Shown in pieces: positions 50,559 through 59,669 of a DNA stretch of 64,000 bases (position 1 is its first letter; each line of letters begins with the position of its first letter). The position numbers and the translations under genes are program-made. The stretch spans positions 2,418,001 to 2,482,000 of the forward strand of contig NZ_CP046455.1 in NCBI RefSeq assembly GCF_009734425.1. The letters run 5' to 3'. This DNA is from Corynebacterium occultum. Its GTDB lineage: Bacteria; Actinomycetota; Actinomycetes; Mycobacteriales; Mycobacteriaceae. The notes beneath the pieces are model-generated. The model made no database searches and had not been told where the DNA came from. It worked only from the letters and a program-made list of their open reading frames with translations.

Positions 50559-51359
50559 TCAGTGCAGATAGGAGCGTTCCCGCACCGCCCGGGCACTCCA
50601 GCGCCCCTCACGGTGCTCCACCTGGATGGGGTGGTGGAAAGCCCGGCTGATGTTCTCGGTGTTGAGCACCTCATGCACCGGGCCCGCCGCCGGGATCAGC
50701 CCATCGGAGATCAACACTGCATGGGTTGTGGATTCTGGTAATTCCTCCAGATGATGGGTCACCAGAATCGAGGTGAGCCCGGGGCGGGCATGGTTCAGGT
50801 CGTCCAGAGTCCCCAGCAGCTGTTCCCGGGCGGCCACATCCAACCCGGTGGAGGGCTCATCAAGCAGCAGGAGTTCCGGCTCTGCGATCAGTGCCCGGGC
50901 AATGAGTGCGCGACCTCTTTCCCCCTGGGAGAGGGTGGGCCAGATTTCATCGGAGATGGAGCCCAGCCCCAGCAGCTCCACTTCCGCAGCAGCACGCTCA
51001 AGCTGTTGAGGGGCGGGTTCCCAGTACATGGGCAGGTCGATGGTTCCGGTGATGCCGGTGAGCACCACCTGGGTGACAGTCAGCGGGGAATGCAGCCGGT
51101 GACGGGGGTTGACGTGGCCGATATTGCGACGCAGGGCGGCCATGTCCACCCTGCCGAGCCGGTTACCGAGCACCTCGACGGTCCCGCTCGTCGGAAAGCT
51201 CTCTGCCGCGCAGAAACCGAGGATGGTGGACTTGCCGGCCCCGTTGGGTCCGAGCATCGCCCAGTGTTCCCCACGGCCGATGCACAGTGAGGCTCCATGG
51301 ATGATGTCCTTTCCGTTACGTCGGAAGGTGACATTGTCCAGGTTGATCACGGTGCTCAT
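50559..51359 (-). CDS. Stand-alone ABC ATPase (ModF-like/iron-type)
   Basis: 266 residues. Walker A LGPNGAGKST, signature LSQGERGRALIARAL, Walker B LLLLDEPSTGLD and switch His in VTHHLEEL. No permease or binding protein is adjacent; similar orphan ATPases (YlmA/ModF type) occur next to unrelated genes. Starts 14 nt after the panD stop, so it is probably co-transcribed with panD. Confidence 0.88.
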   Translation of the reverse strand: MSTVINLDNVTFRRNGKDIIHGASLCIGRGEHWAMLGPNGAGKSTILGFCAAESFPTSGTVEVLGNRLGRVDMAALRRNIGHVNPRHRLHSPLTVTQVVLTGITGTIDLPMYWEPAPQQLERAAAEVELLGLGSISDEIWPTLSQGERGRALIARALIAEPELLLLDEPSTGLDVAAREQLLGTLDDLNHARPGLTSILVTHHLEELPESTTHAVLISDGLIPAAGPVHEVLNTENISRAFHHPIQVEHREGRWSARAVRERSYLH

Positions 51360-51372
51360 CGGTGCTCCAGGA

Positions 51373-51801
51373 TTAGTTGGGGGCGAGGGCGTGAGGGGGA
51401 CGCTCCAGTCCCTCCCCGACCGCTGCCGAGGGGTCAGTGCCCAGTTCGATGATCCGGTTGTCGGAGTCGACGTGGACGATCGAGGGCTGGAACTTGCGGG
51501 CCTCCTCAGTACTCATCTGAGCGTAGGTGATCAGGATGACGGTGTCCCCGATATCAATGAGATGGGCGGCCGCACCGTTGATGCCGAGCACCCCGGAGCC
51601 TCGTTCCCCGGCGATGGTGTAGGTCTCCAGGCGCGCCCCGTTGGTCACGTCCACGATGGCCACCAGTTCCCCAGGCAGGATGTCTGCGGCATCAAGCAGA
51701 TCCTGGTCGACGGTCACCGAACCTACATAATGCAGGTCGGCGTGAGTCACAGTGGCACGGTGAATCTTGGACTTGAACATGGTGCGGGTCATTGATCCCA
51801 T
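51373..51801 (-). CDS. panD: Aspartate 1-decarboxylase proenzyme
   Basis: Makes beta-alanine for pantothenate; pyruvoyl enzyme formed by self-cleavage. [20 protein letters not shown] contains the Gly-Ser cleavage site (Gly24-Ser25 counted from the ATG at 51792). TNGARLETY and GINGAAAHL are family motifs. Two starts compete: ATG 51801 (GGAGAG close by) and ATG 51792, which gives the usual M-x-R-T-M start. The C-terminus is somewhat extended. The IS630 element lies 246 bp upstream. Confidence 0.94.
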   Translation of the reverse strand: MGSMTRTMFKSKIHRATVTHADLHYVGSVTVDQDLLDAADILPGELVAIVDVTNGARLETYTIAGERGSGVLGINGAAAHLIDIGDTVILITYAQMSTEEARKFQPSIVHVDSDNRIIELGTDPSAAVGEGLERPPHALAPN

Positions 51802-51866
51802 TATCTCTCCATCCCTCGAGCTGGTTGGGGTGGATTGTATACCCCTGGACGGTTTCTCCCCCAAAC

Positions 51867-51879
51867 GCTTATCGATGCC
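51867..51879 (+). repeat. 13-bp intergenic repeat, copy 7 (one mismatch)
   Basis: GCTTATCGATGCC, 66 nt upstream of panD and 168 bp from the IS630 left end. The only copy on the 5' side of a gene. Confidence 0.5.
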
Positions 51880-52047
51880 CCTGTTCGGCCCTGGGTAGGT
51901 GGGGGCCGGCTGGGGGCCGCGCAACGGGGAAGGCGCATTTGAGGGCTGATTCACCCGTTTTCCACCCTCCAGGCCCACGGATGTACCTTCCACGTTGAGA
52001 TGACCCCCTGGATGCGCCTTCTACATTGCATCCCCCGAGTTCTGCTA

Positions 52048-53196
52048 TAGCTCTCTCAAAACAAAAGCTTCCTGATAAGCGTGTTTGAGCGCTGATCCGC
52101 TTCACCAGGGTTGTTGACTTTCTAACCATGGCCGCAACCTTGACCACCGCCCTCACGGGTGAGGAAATCACCATCCTCAAAACCTATAAACGCTCCCGAT
52201 TCAGCCTCGTCCAACACAAAGCCGAAGCACTCCTGCTTCTTGATGACGGCGTGACCCCGGACATCATCGCCCGGTTCGTCGAGCGGCAACCCTCCACCAT
52301 TACCACCTGGATTCTGGAGTTCAACCGACTACGGATCGCCAGCCTTTTCACCGGCCACGCAGCCAATACCAACGCCTCAAAACTCACCCCGGCACAACGC
52401 GCAGAGATAGCCACGGCCCTATCCCAGCCGCCGTCCGCTAGGGGCATCCCAGCCCAGTTCTGGACCGTGCCACAGGTAAAAGACTGGATAGCCAGCCAGT
52501 TTGATGTCGTCTACGACTCTGATACCACCTACCACCTGCTGCTTCGGCATGCGGGCCTGAGCTTTAAATACCCACAGGTCTTTGATAAACGCCGCGGCAG
52601 TGACGCAGACATTGATGCCCGGATGGCCCAGATCCGTGACGAGATCGCAGATGCACTTAAAGATCCAGGCCAGGTGGTTTTTGCTGCTGATGAAGTCCGT
52701 GTTGAGCATGAAGCAGAAGTACGTAAAGCCTGGATATACAAGGGTCATCCCACAACGTTAAGTGTGGATCGCATCCGTCAGGCACAGTCCTACATCGGGT
52801 TCCTGTCACAGACCACCGGCGAGATGGATTTACTGCGGTTGACGTGGCAGAACACCGAGACCATCACCCGGGCACTGACCACCTTGGTGGACAGGCATCC
52901 GGGCAAGAAGATCACCGTGGTGTGGGATAACGCGAGGTGGCACAGGTCAAAGAAGCTCCGCGAGCACCTGGGTGAAGGCAATGTATTGGCCAACGTGCAC
53001 CTGGTGTGGTTGCCACCCTATGCACCGGATCATAATCCGATTGAGAAGGTGTGGAACGAGGCGAAAGCAGCGATCAGCAACCGCCAGCGATTGCACTTTG
53101 AGGACACCGTGGTTGGGTTTGAGACGTTTATTGCGTCATCAACTTTTTCCTACCGGATCTGACCTGGTGGGTGAAGCTTTTGATTTGAGAGAGCTA
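52048..53196 (+). mobile_element. IS630-family insertion sequence, complete
   Basis: 1149 bp. 24-bp terminal inverted repeats at 52048-52071 and 53173-53196 differ at one base (begin TAGCTCTCTCAAA). Flanked by TA on both sides (52046-52047 and 53197-53198), the duplication typical of IS630/Tc1 elements. Holds one intact transposase gene. Codon and base use look somewhat lower in GC than the neighbours. Confidence 0.93.
52128..53162 (+). CDS. IS630-family transposase
   Basis: 344 residues, uninterrupted. N-terminal helix-turn-helix DNA-binding region (about 15-65, RFVERQPSTITTWILEF) and DDE domain: first Asp in VVFAADEVRVE, second in VVWDNARWHRS, Glu in APDHNPIEKVWNEAK. All three catalytic acids are present, so it is probably active. 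Confidence 0.95.
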   Translation: MAATLTTALTGEEITILKTYKRSRFSLVQHKAEALLLLDDGVTPDIIARFVERQPSTITTWILEFNRLRIASLFTGHAANTNASKLTPAQRAEIATALSQPPSARGIPAQFWTVPQVKDWIASQFDVVYDSDTTYHLLLRHAGLSFKYPQVFDKRRGSDADIDARMAQIRDEIADALKDPGQVVFAADEVRVEHEAEVRKAWIYKGHPTTLSVDRIRQAQSYIGFLSQTTGEMDLLRLTWQNTETITRALTTLVDRHPGKKITVVWDNARWHRSKKLREHLGEGNVLANVHLVWLPPYAPDHNPIEKVWNEAKAAISNRQRLHFEDTVVGFETFIASSTFSYRI

Positions 53197-53228
53197 TAAC
53201 TCTGCTCCCCCGGCCCAGTAAAAGCTGC

Positions 53229-53261
53229 ACCCCGCTCACCCATGGGAAGGATGAACGGGGT
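53229..53261 (-). terminator. Terminator of tRNA-Lys
   Basis: ACCCCG-TCA-CC pairs with GG-TGA-CGGGGT; GCAGCTTTTAC follows on the minus strand. Confidence 0.75.
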
Positions 53262-53267
53262 ATTTTG

Positions 53268-53340
53268 TGGGCCCACCGGGGCTCGAACCCGGGACCTGCG
53301 GATTAAAAGTCCGTAGCTCTACCAACTGAGCTATAGGCCC
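53268..53340 (-). tRNA. tRNA-Lys(TTT)
   Basis: 73 nt; acceptor GGGCCTA with TGGGCCC plus A, anticodon loop CTTTTAA. The IS630 element ends 71 bp away and leaves it intact. Confidence 0.97.
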
Positions 53341-53515
53341 ACGTCACGCACGCTGTACCGCGTAACGTGAACCAATCTTAGTACTTAGTGTCCCTGAGCA
53401 TGAAACCAGGGGCGGTTTCGGCGCGCCCCTATGCCCAAACCCCCAGCAAAACCGAAACTCAGACCGCGGCACCGGGGCCCCGACCCCTAGAATCCGCCAG
53501 CATTAGAAGCAGCGA

Positions 53516-53550
53516 AAACCCGCCGCTCCCCAATAAGGGACGGCGGGTTT
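53516..53550 (-). terminator. Terminator of the CoA-transferase gene
   Basis: AAACCCGCCG-TCCC pairs with GGGA-CGGCGGGTTT; TTCGCTGC follows on the minus strand. Confidence 0.8.
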
Positions 53551-53614
53551 CGCATAAAGCATAAAGATCGCTGAACCATTCAGAAACGGCTCGAGCTCAG
53601 CTCATAGAGGGGGT

Positions 53615-55123
53615 TTAGCCCTTCATGGAGCCCTTCTCGATCATGTTCAGGTGGAAGTTGAAGGCGGTCTTCAGGTCGTGCGGGGTCTGCTGGAAAGAGG
53701 TCGTGGACTTCAGAGCACGGTCGTAGTACTCCTCAAGCAGCGCACGGTAGTCCGGGTGTGCCACGGAGACCATCTTGGCCACACGGTCACGCGGAGCCAG
53801 GCCACGCAGGTCGGCGAAGCCGTACTCGGTGATGACGACCATGGCGTCGTGCTCGGTGTGGTCGATGTGGGAGGCGAAGGGCACGACTGCGGAGATGGCG
53901 CCATCCTTGGCCACGGATGGGGAGATGAAGGAGGAGATGAAGGCGTTACGGGTGAAGTCGCCGGAGCCACCGATGCCGTTCATCACGCGGGTGCCGTTGA
54001 CGTGGGTGGAGTTGATGTTGCCGTAGATATCGGCTTCGATCATGCCGTTGGAGGCGATCAGGCCCATGCGGCGGATGACCTCCGGGGAGTTGGAGATCTG
54101 CAGAGGACGCAGCACCAGGGACTTGCGGTAGGTGGCGGCCTCGCGGTTCATCTTGTCCGCGTACTCCGGGGAGAGTGCGAAGGAGGTGGCGGAGGCAACG
54201 GTCATCTTCCCGGCGTCGATCAGGTCGAGCATGCCGTCCTGGACGACCTCGGTGTAGGCCTGGATGTTCTCGAACTTGGAGTCCAGCAGGCCGGCCATCA
54301 CAGCATTCGGGACGTTACCGACACCGGACTGCATGATGTAGCCGTCGTAGGTCAGGCGGCCAGCGGCAACCTCACCCTCCAGGAAGTCGAGGAAGTTGCC
54401 GGCGATCTTCGCGGAAACATCATCGAAGGGCTTGAAGGGGGCGTTACGGTCCGGAGCGTTGGTCTCCACGACGGCGACGACCTTGTTGGTGTCGATCTGG
54501 ATGTAGGGGTTACCGATGCGGTCGCCGACATTGTTGATCGGGATCGGGGTACGGTTCGGCAGGTGCGGCACGGACCAGATATCGGCCATGCCTTCCAGCT
54601 CCAGGGCCTGCCACTCGTTGACCTCGATGATGATCTTCTTGGCGGCAGCGAGGTACTCCAGGTTGTTACCGACACCGGAGGAGGGGATCAGGTGTCCCTC
54701 TTCGGTGATGCGGGTGACCTCGACGATGGCTACGTCCATCTCGCCGAAGAAACCCTGCTCGACCTGCAGGCCGGAGTGGGAGAGGTGAATGTCCTGGTAC
54801 TTCATGCTGCCAGCGTTAATGGCCTTACGCATGATCGGGTCGGACTGGTAGGGCATGCGGTAGTTGACCGCTTCTGCCTCAGCCAGGACACCATCACAGT
54901 CCGGAGCGGTGGAAGCGCCGGTCAGCATGTCAATCGTGAACGCATCGCCCTTGGCGTGAGCTTCCTTGGCCTTGTTTGCGATGGCGGTCGGCAGAGCCTT
55001 GGGGTAAGCGGCACCGGTGAAGCCGGACATGCCCACCAGGTCACCGTTGTTGACAAACTGTGCCGCCTCATCAGCGGACATGAGCTTGGCGCGCAGCTCG
55101 GCGCTTGCGATCCTCTCGGACAT
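53615..55123 (-). CDS. Acetyl-CoA hydrolase/acetate CoA-transferase
   Basis: 502 residues of the succinyl-CoA:acetate CoA-transferase family (AarC/Cat1). NNGDLVGMSGFTGAAYPK N-terminal, IQSGVGNVPNAVMAGL, GGSGDFTRNA and VVITEYGFADLRGL all fit. It moves CoA between acetate and succinyl- or propionyl-CoA and can produce acetate. The matching gene (cat/actA) lies at the same place in C. glutamicum. A GlxR-like site is upstream and ramA is 9 kb away. A good ribosome site AGGAGGAA precedes ATG 55123. Confidence 0.94.
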   Translation of the reverse strand: MSERIASAELRAKLMSADEAAQFVNNGDLVGMSGFTGAAYPKALPTAIANKAKEAHAKGDAFTIDMLTGASTAPDCDGVLAEAEAVNYRMPYQSDPIMRKAINAGSMKYQDIHLSHSGLQVEQGFFGEMDVAIVEVTRITEEGHLIPSSGVGNNLEYLAAAKKIIIEVNEWQALELEGMADIWSVPHLPNRTPIPINNVGDRIGNPYIQIDTNKVVAVVETNAPDRNAPFKPFDDVSAKIAGNFLDFLEGEVAAGRLTYDGYIMQSGVGNVPNAVMAGLLDSKFENIQAYTEVVQDGMLDLIDAGKMTVASATSFALSPEYADKMNREAATYRKSLVLRPLQISNSPEVIRRMGLIASNGMIEADIYGNINSTHVNGTRVMNGIGGSGDFTRNAFISSFISPSVAKDGAISAVVPFASHIDHTEHDAMVVITEYGFADLRGLAPRDRVAKMVSVAHPDYRALLEEYYDRALKSTTSFQQTPHDLKTAFNFHLNMIEKGSMKG

Positions 55124-55299
55124 TTATTCCTCCTGTTAAAGAACCTCTCACCGCGGTTCAGCCACGGTGGGACGATCCGAAATTTGTGGTTCCACAGTCC
55201 TGCCGGAAGATGATCCTCACCGCACTAAGCAGAGAGCCCCTATCCCGGTGGAGCCATGAGAAAGTTCCCTTCTCAACATTAGCGGATTCATTTCTAAGA

Positions 55300-55315
55300 T
55301 GTGCCAGGGGGCACA
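55300..55315. promoter_or_regulatory. GlxR-like palindrome between CoA-transferase and dusB
   Basis: TGTGCCAGGGGGCACA, half-sites TGTGC/GCACA in the 16-bp geometry of CRP/GlxR. 177 nt from the CoA-transferase start and 75 nt from dusB. Confidence 0.45.
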
Positions 55316-55390
55316 ATCCGCTGAAATCTGATGAAGCACACACCTTGAATCCCGGAATTGGTTTGGGCCGGAGGGTATATAGGTAGGACA

Positions 55391-56545
55391 ATGGGGGGTG
55401 TGACTCTCCAGATCGGTTCCCTCTCCCTCAATTCCCCCGTCATCCTCGCCCCGATGGCCGGGGTGACCAACGTCGCCTTCCGCACGCTGTGTCGTGAGCA
55501 GGAAATCCAGCGGACCGGCACCGTCTCCGGGCTCTACGTCTGCGAGATGATCACGGCCCGGGCCCTGGTCGAGCGCAATGAGAAGACGCTGCACATGACC
55601 ACCTTCGCGCCGGAGGAGGATCCCCGCAGCCTGCAGCTGTACACCACGGATCCCAAGTACACCTATGAGGCGGCGAAGATGATCATCGAGGAGAACATGG
55701 CCGATCACATCGACATGAACTTCGGCTGCCCGGTCCCGAAGGTGACCCGCCGCGGTGGTGGTTCCGCCCTCCCCTATAAGCGTCGTCTCTACGCCAATAT
55801 TGTCGCCGCCGCGGTGCGTGCCACCGAGGGCACCGATATTCCGGTAACCGTGAAATTCCGCATCGGCATCGACGATGAACACCACACCCACCTCGATGCC
55901 GGCCGGATCGCCGTGGAGGAAGGTGCCGCCGCAGTGACCCTGCACGCCCGCACCGCCGCAGAGCGTTATTCCGGTGATGCCCACTGGGGTGAGATCGCGC
56001 GACTGAAGGAGCACCTCTCCGACACCGGGATCCCGGTGCTGGGCAATGGCGATATCTTCGCCGCCGAGGATGCCATCCGCATGATGGCGGAAACCGGTTG
56101 CGATGGTGTCCAGGTCGGCCGTGGCTGCTTGGGCCGACCCTGGCTCTTCGCGGAACTCTCCGCCGCCCTGCGAGGTCAGCCCCTCCCGGCTGAACCCACC
56201 CTGGGTGAGGTCACCAGCATCATCTACCGCCATGCGGAGCTGCTGTCGGCCCATGATGGTGAGGAGCGCGCCTGCCGGGACCTGCGCAAGCACATGGGCT
56301 GGTACCTCCGTGGCTTCCCGGTGGGCGGGGAACTGCGCGCCAACCTCTCCAAGGTCAGCTCTCTGGCCGAGTTGCGTGAGGCGATGGCCCCCTGGGCGGA
56401 TTCCGAGGCCCTGGCCGATGACTCCGATGGGGCGCGCGGCCGGCAGGGTTCCCCCTCCAAGGTGGCACTGCCCGATGGCTGGCTGGATGACCCGGAGGAT
56501 GAGGCAGTCCCGGTCGGTGCGGACATCATGAACTCCGGCGGTTAA
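55391..56545 (+). CDS. dusB: tRNA-dihydrouridine synthase
   Basis: FMN enzyme that reduces uridines in tRNA D-loops. 384 residues from ATG 55391; MAGVTNVAFR, NFGCPVPKVTRRGGGSAL with catalytic Cys, VTVKFRIGIDD, and GNGDIFAAEDA plus GVQVGRGCLGRPW. The C-terminal tail is long and Asp-rich, typical of actinobacterial members. An upstream in-frame ATG at 55358 is not conserved. Confidence 0.95.
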   Translation: MGGVTLQIGSLSLNSPVILAPMAGVTNVAFRTLCREQEIQRTGTVSGLYVCEMITARALVERNEKTLHMTTFAPEEDPRSLQLYTTDPKYTYEAAKMIIEENMADHIDMNFGCPVPKVTRRGGGSALPYKRRLYANIVAAAVRATEGTDIPVTVKFRIGIDDEHHTHLDAGRIAVEEGAAAVTLHARTAAERYSGDAHWGEIARLKEHLSDTGIPVLGNGDIFAAEDAIRMMAETGCDGVQVGRGCLGRPWLFAELSAALRGQPLPAEPTLGEVTSIIYRHAELLSAHDGEERACRDLRKHMGWYLRGFPVGGELRANLSKVSSLAELREAMAPWADSEALADDSDGARGRQGSPSKVALPDGWLDDPEDEAVPVGADIMNSGG

Positions 56546-56553
56546 CCCCCCGC

Positions 56554-56566
56554 GCTTATCGACGCC
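56554..56566 (+). repeat. 13-bp intergenic repeat, copy 8
   Basis: GCTTATCGACGCC, exact, 8 nt after the dusB stop codon. Confidence 0.6.
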
Positions 56567-56706
56567 CGCGCCTTCCGGGGCTCCTTCGGAGCGCGCCCAG
56601 GTGCCACTCATTTTCAGAACATTCCTCTGGAGAATCTGGCCCATTGCTGAGTACCGGTGAATTTTCCGCTCAGCGAGGCCGGACCTCAGCTCCTATAGTG
56701 GTGAGC

Positions 56707-57438
56707 ATGCGTACCGCTTATCGTGAGCACCTCGATTCCTTCGCCCATGACCTGATCATTATGTGCGATCTGGTGCAGGACATGATGTCCTATGCCACGG
56801 AGGCTTTACTGCAAGCTTCCCTGGAGTCCGCGGAAAGTGCGCTCTCCCTGACGGATGAGCTCAAGGAGATCCGTACCCGCTGCGATGAGAGGGCTGTTGA
56901 GCTGCTGGCGCTGGAAGGCCCGGTCGCCCGGGACCTGCGCCAGGTCATCTCCTCCATCTACATTGTCGAGGACTTCCACCGGATGGGAGCCCTGGCGATG
57001 CATATCGCCAGCTCCGCACGCCGCCGACACCCCGAGCAGGCGATCCCCCGGTCGTTGCTCGGTTATTTCGAGGAATACGGCCGTCTCTGCCGGGACATGT
57101 CCAACAAAACCCGTGCTCTGCTGGTGGAACCCGACCCGGATATCGCGGTGATGTTGACCGATGAGGATGATGCCGTTGATGATCTCAATGACCATCTGCT
57201 GACGATGCTGACCCAACGGGAATGGAAGTACTCCACCCGGGAGGCCATCGACACCGCCATGGCCAGCCGCTTCTATGAACGTTATGCCGACCACTGTGTG
57301 AATGTCGCTGGCCACATCGTCTACCTGGCCACCGGGTTCATACCCGAGGAGTACCTGGCCAAGCGGGAGAAGGATGAGGCCCAGGCCAACTTCGAGGCCC
57401 GTTTCGCCGCGCTGGAGAAGCAGTTCCACCGGAGATAG
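56707..57438 (+). CDS. phoU: Phosphate transport regulator PhoU
   Basis: 243 residues, two three-helix repeats that bind metal; links Pst to the PhoR sensor kinase and keeps the Pho regulon off when phosphate is ample. Metal-site patterns E-x3-D are visible in IEDFHRMG-like VEDFHRMGALAMHI and in DDLNDHLLTML; YADHCVNVAGHIVYL is the second. ATG 56707. Encoded 1.4 kb from pstB, with a P450 between on the other strand. Confidence 0.93.
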   Translation: MRTAYREHLDSFAHDLIIMCDLVQDMMSYATEALLQASLESAESALSLTDELKEIRTRCDERAVELLALEGPVARDLRQVISSIYIVEDFHRMGALAMHIASSARRRHPEQAIPRSLLGYFEEYGRLCRDMSNKTRALLVEPDPDIAVMLTDEDDAVDDLNDHLLTMLTQREWKYSTREAIDTAMASRFYERYADHCVNVAGHIVYLATGFIPEEYLAKREKDEAQANFEARFAALEKQFHRR

Positions 57439-57470
57439 CCTCAGCTGACCCCCCCGCGGTGAGGGACGAC

Positions 57471-58610
57471 TCAGTGCTGCCGTGCCAGCAGCCGTACCGG
57501 CAGCTGCCGCCACCCACCGGTGGGGTGAACACCCCGCTCTCCCGCTTGCTCCTCCCCACGGACGCGGAGGATGATCGCGGCGTCGAGAAGCTCGGTGAAG
57601 AAGATCCGCAGCTCCAGCATCGACAGTGAACGGCCCGGGCAGACATGCGGACCGCTGCCCCACACCAGGTTGTCCTCGGCGTGGCTGTGGGGATCGAAGG
57701 AACCGTTGAACACCCGGGGATCCCGGTTAGCTCCGGTCCAGTGCAGGTAGATCCGCTGCCCCTCAGGAAGATCAACCTCATCGATGCTCACCGGGCAGGT
57801 GGTCACCCGCCGGTTGGAGACGAAGGGGTTGTCCAGCCGCAGCAGCTCATCCATGACCGCCTCATACTCGGCTGCTTCCGGTGTTGAGCGCAGCCAGCCC
57901 TGCAGGGAGGCATCATGTGCCAGCCCGTGGCAGATCACGCCGATGCACAGTGCCATGGAGGTCAGGTCGCCACCGGTCCAATTACGCAGAATGGAGACGA
58001 TCTCGGGGAACTCCAGGCGACGCCCGAGCTGCTCATCCATCACCAGCTGGGTGGTCACGTCATTGAAGCTCTCCGGGGCCTTGAGTCGTGGTTCCACAAC
58101 CTCGGAGATGATCTGGTCAAAATCCGCCGCGACCTGGGCGATCTTCTCGCGGTCCCCGGAGCGGGAAGCCGCTATATTCGACATCACCCAGTCCAGGAGG
58201 CGCTGTTCCAGGTGTTCCGGCCAACCGAGCCACACCATCATCGCCCGCACCGCGTAGCGGGCCCCCAGCTGCCCTACCGCATCCGCGGAGCCGTTCTTCA
58301 GCGCCTGGGCCACAACCTTCTGGGCGACCTCTCTGAAGGACTCCGCGTAGCGCTCCACCTCCGAGGGTGCGAGGTAGGTGTCGATCAGGCTGCGGAAGGA
58401 GGTGTGCTCCGCACCATCCAACCCATTGGGGAGCTGCAGATGGGCGGACACCGCGGAGCTGAAGTGCTCCGGGTCATTGGCGATGGCCATCGCCTCTTCA
58501 TGGCCCACGACAATGACCTCACCATCAGGGCCGTGGATGATGGGGCAGCCCATCTCATGGAGCTCATCGGCGAAATCGACGGGGGTACGGCCAGTGGGAT
58601 CAAATTTCAC
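57471..58610 (-). CDS. Cytochrome P450
   Basis: 379 residues from GTG 58610 (AGGAG eight bases upstream). I-helix GGDLTS with the acid-Thr pair, ExxR in ELLRLDNP, and the haem loop WGSGPHVCPGRSL with the Cys thiolate; the usual first Phe of the loop is Trp. No ferredoxin or ferredoxin reductase gene is nearby, so the redox partner lies elsewhere. Substrate unknown. An in-frame start at 58679 would add 23 residues without homology. Confidence 0.88.
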   Translation of the reverse strand: MKFDPTGRTPVDFADELHEMGCPIIHGPDGEVIVVGHEEAMAIANDPEHFSSAVSAHLQLPNGLDGAEHTSFRSLIDTYLAPSEVERYAESFREVAQKVVAQALKNGSADAVGQLGARYAVRAMMVWLGWPEHLEQRLLDWVMSNIAASRSGDREKIAQVAADFDQIISEVVEPRLKAPESFNDVTTQLVMDEQLGRRLEFPEIVSILRNWTGGDLTSMALCIGVICHGLAHDASLQGWLRSTPEAAEYEAVMDELLRLDNPFVSNRRVTTCPVSIDEVDLPEGQRIYLHWTGANRDPRVFNGSFDPHSHAEDNLVWGSGPHVCPGRSLSMLELRIFFTELLDAAIILRVRGEEQAGERGVHPTGGWRQLPVRLLARQH

Positions 58611-58740
58611 GGTGGGGCTCCTGGGTCCGAATTGAGGGGTGACTCGCTGGGCTGTGTCAAGGCCTGCGCCGGGGTTCAAGGCGGTGGCTAGCGTAAATCC
58701 ATGTCATTTTCTTTTCCCACTTTAAACTGAAAAAGGAAAG

Positions 58741-58777
58741 AGGGCCCGCCCACACCGAAAATAGTGTGGGCGGACCC
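58741..58777 (-). terminator. Terminator of the pst operon
   Basis: GGGTCCGCCCACAC pairs with GTGTGGGCGGGCCC, TATTTTCG loop; CTCTTTCCTTTTTC follows on the minus strand. Confidence 0.9.
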
Positions 58778-58837
58778 TCCTCCCCGGACCACTCCCCCGG
58801 GGACAGTGCAGTCCCCCCGGATAGTGCTGTCCCGGAC

Positions 58838-59611
58838 TTATCCGAAACGACCGGAGATGTAGTCCTCGGTCTCCTTCTTATCGGGGTTTTCGAAGATCTT
58901 CTTGGTCGGACCGAACTCCACGAGGTGGCCCGGCATGCCGGTGGCCTCGAGGGAGTAGAAGGCGGTCTGCTCGGATACGCGGGCAGCCTGCTGCATGTTG
59001 TGGGTCACGATGACGATGGTGAAATCTTCCTTCAGCTCGTGGATCAGATCCTCAACCGCGAGGGTGGAGATCGGGTCCAGAGCGGAGCAGGGCTCATCCA
59101 TGAGCAGGACCTCAGGCTCAACCGCGATGGCGCGGGCGATGCACAGACGCTGTTGCTGACCACCGGAGAGGCCACCGCCCGGCTTATCCAGACGGTCCTT
59201 GACCTCCTCCCAGAGGTTGGCACCGCGCAGGGAGCGCTCGGCGACCTCCTTGAGCTTCTTCTTGTTCTTCTCACCCGAAAGCTTCAGGCCGGCGACCACA
59301 TTGTCTTCGATGGACATGGTCGGGAAGGGGTTGGCCTTCTGGAAGACCATGCCGATGGTGTTGCGCACGGAGACGGGGTCCACGTTCTTGTTGTAGATGT
59401 TCTCACCGTCGAGCAGGATCTCACCCTTGACGGTGGCGCCCGGGATGACCTCGTGCATGCGGTTCAGGGTGCGGAGCACGGTGGACTTGCCGCAGCCGGA
59501 GGGGCCGATGAAAGCGGTCACGGACTGTGCCGGGATCTTCAGGTTGACGTTCTTCACGGCGTGGAAATCGCCGTAGAAGATGTCGACGTCATTGATTTCA
59601 AGCTTGGACAT
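58838..59611 (-). CDS. pstB: Phosphate ABC transporter ATP-binding protein
   Basis: 257 residues. Walker [25 protein letters not shown] (PstB-specific), signature [14 protein letters not shown], Walker [13 protein letters not shown], switch His in VTHNMQQA. Last gene of pstSCAB. Confidence 0.97.
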   Translation of the reverse strand: MSKLEINDVDIFYGDFHAVKNVNLKIPAQSVTAFIGPSGCGKSTVLRTLNRMHEVIPGATVKGEILLDGENIYNKNVDPVSVRNTIGMVFQKANPFPTMSIEDNVVAGLKLSGEKNKKKLKEVAERSLRGANLWEEVKDRLDKPGGGLSGGQQQRLCIARAIAVEPEVLLMDEPCSALDPISTLAVEDLIHELKEDFTIVIVTHNMQQAARVSEQTAFYSLEATGMPGHLVEFGPTKKIFENPDKKETEDYISGRFG

Positions 59612-59669
59612 CAGGTTCTCTCCTGGTGGATCTGTGTTGATTCGGGAATGTCGGGTGGGTGACCGCGGT

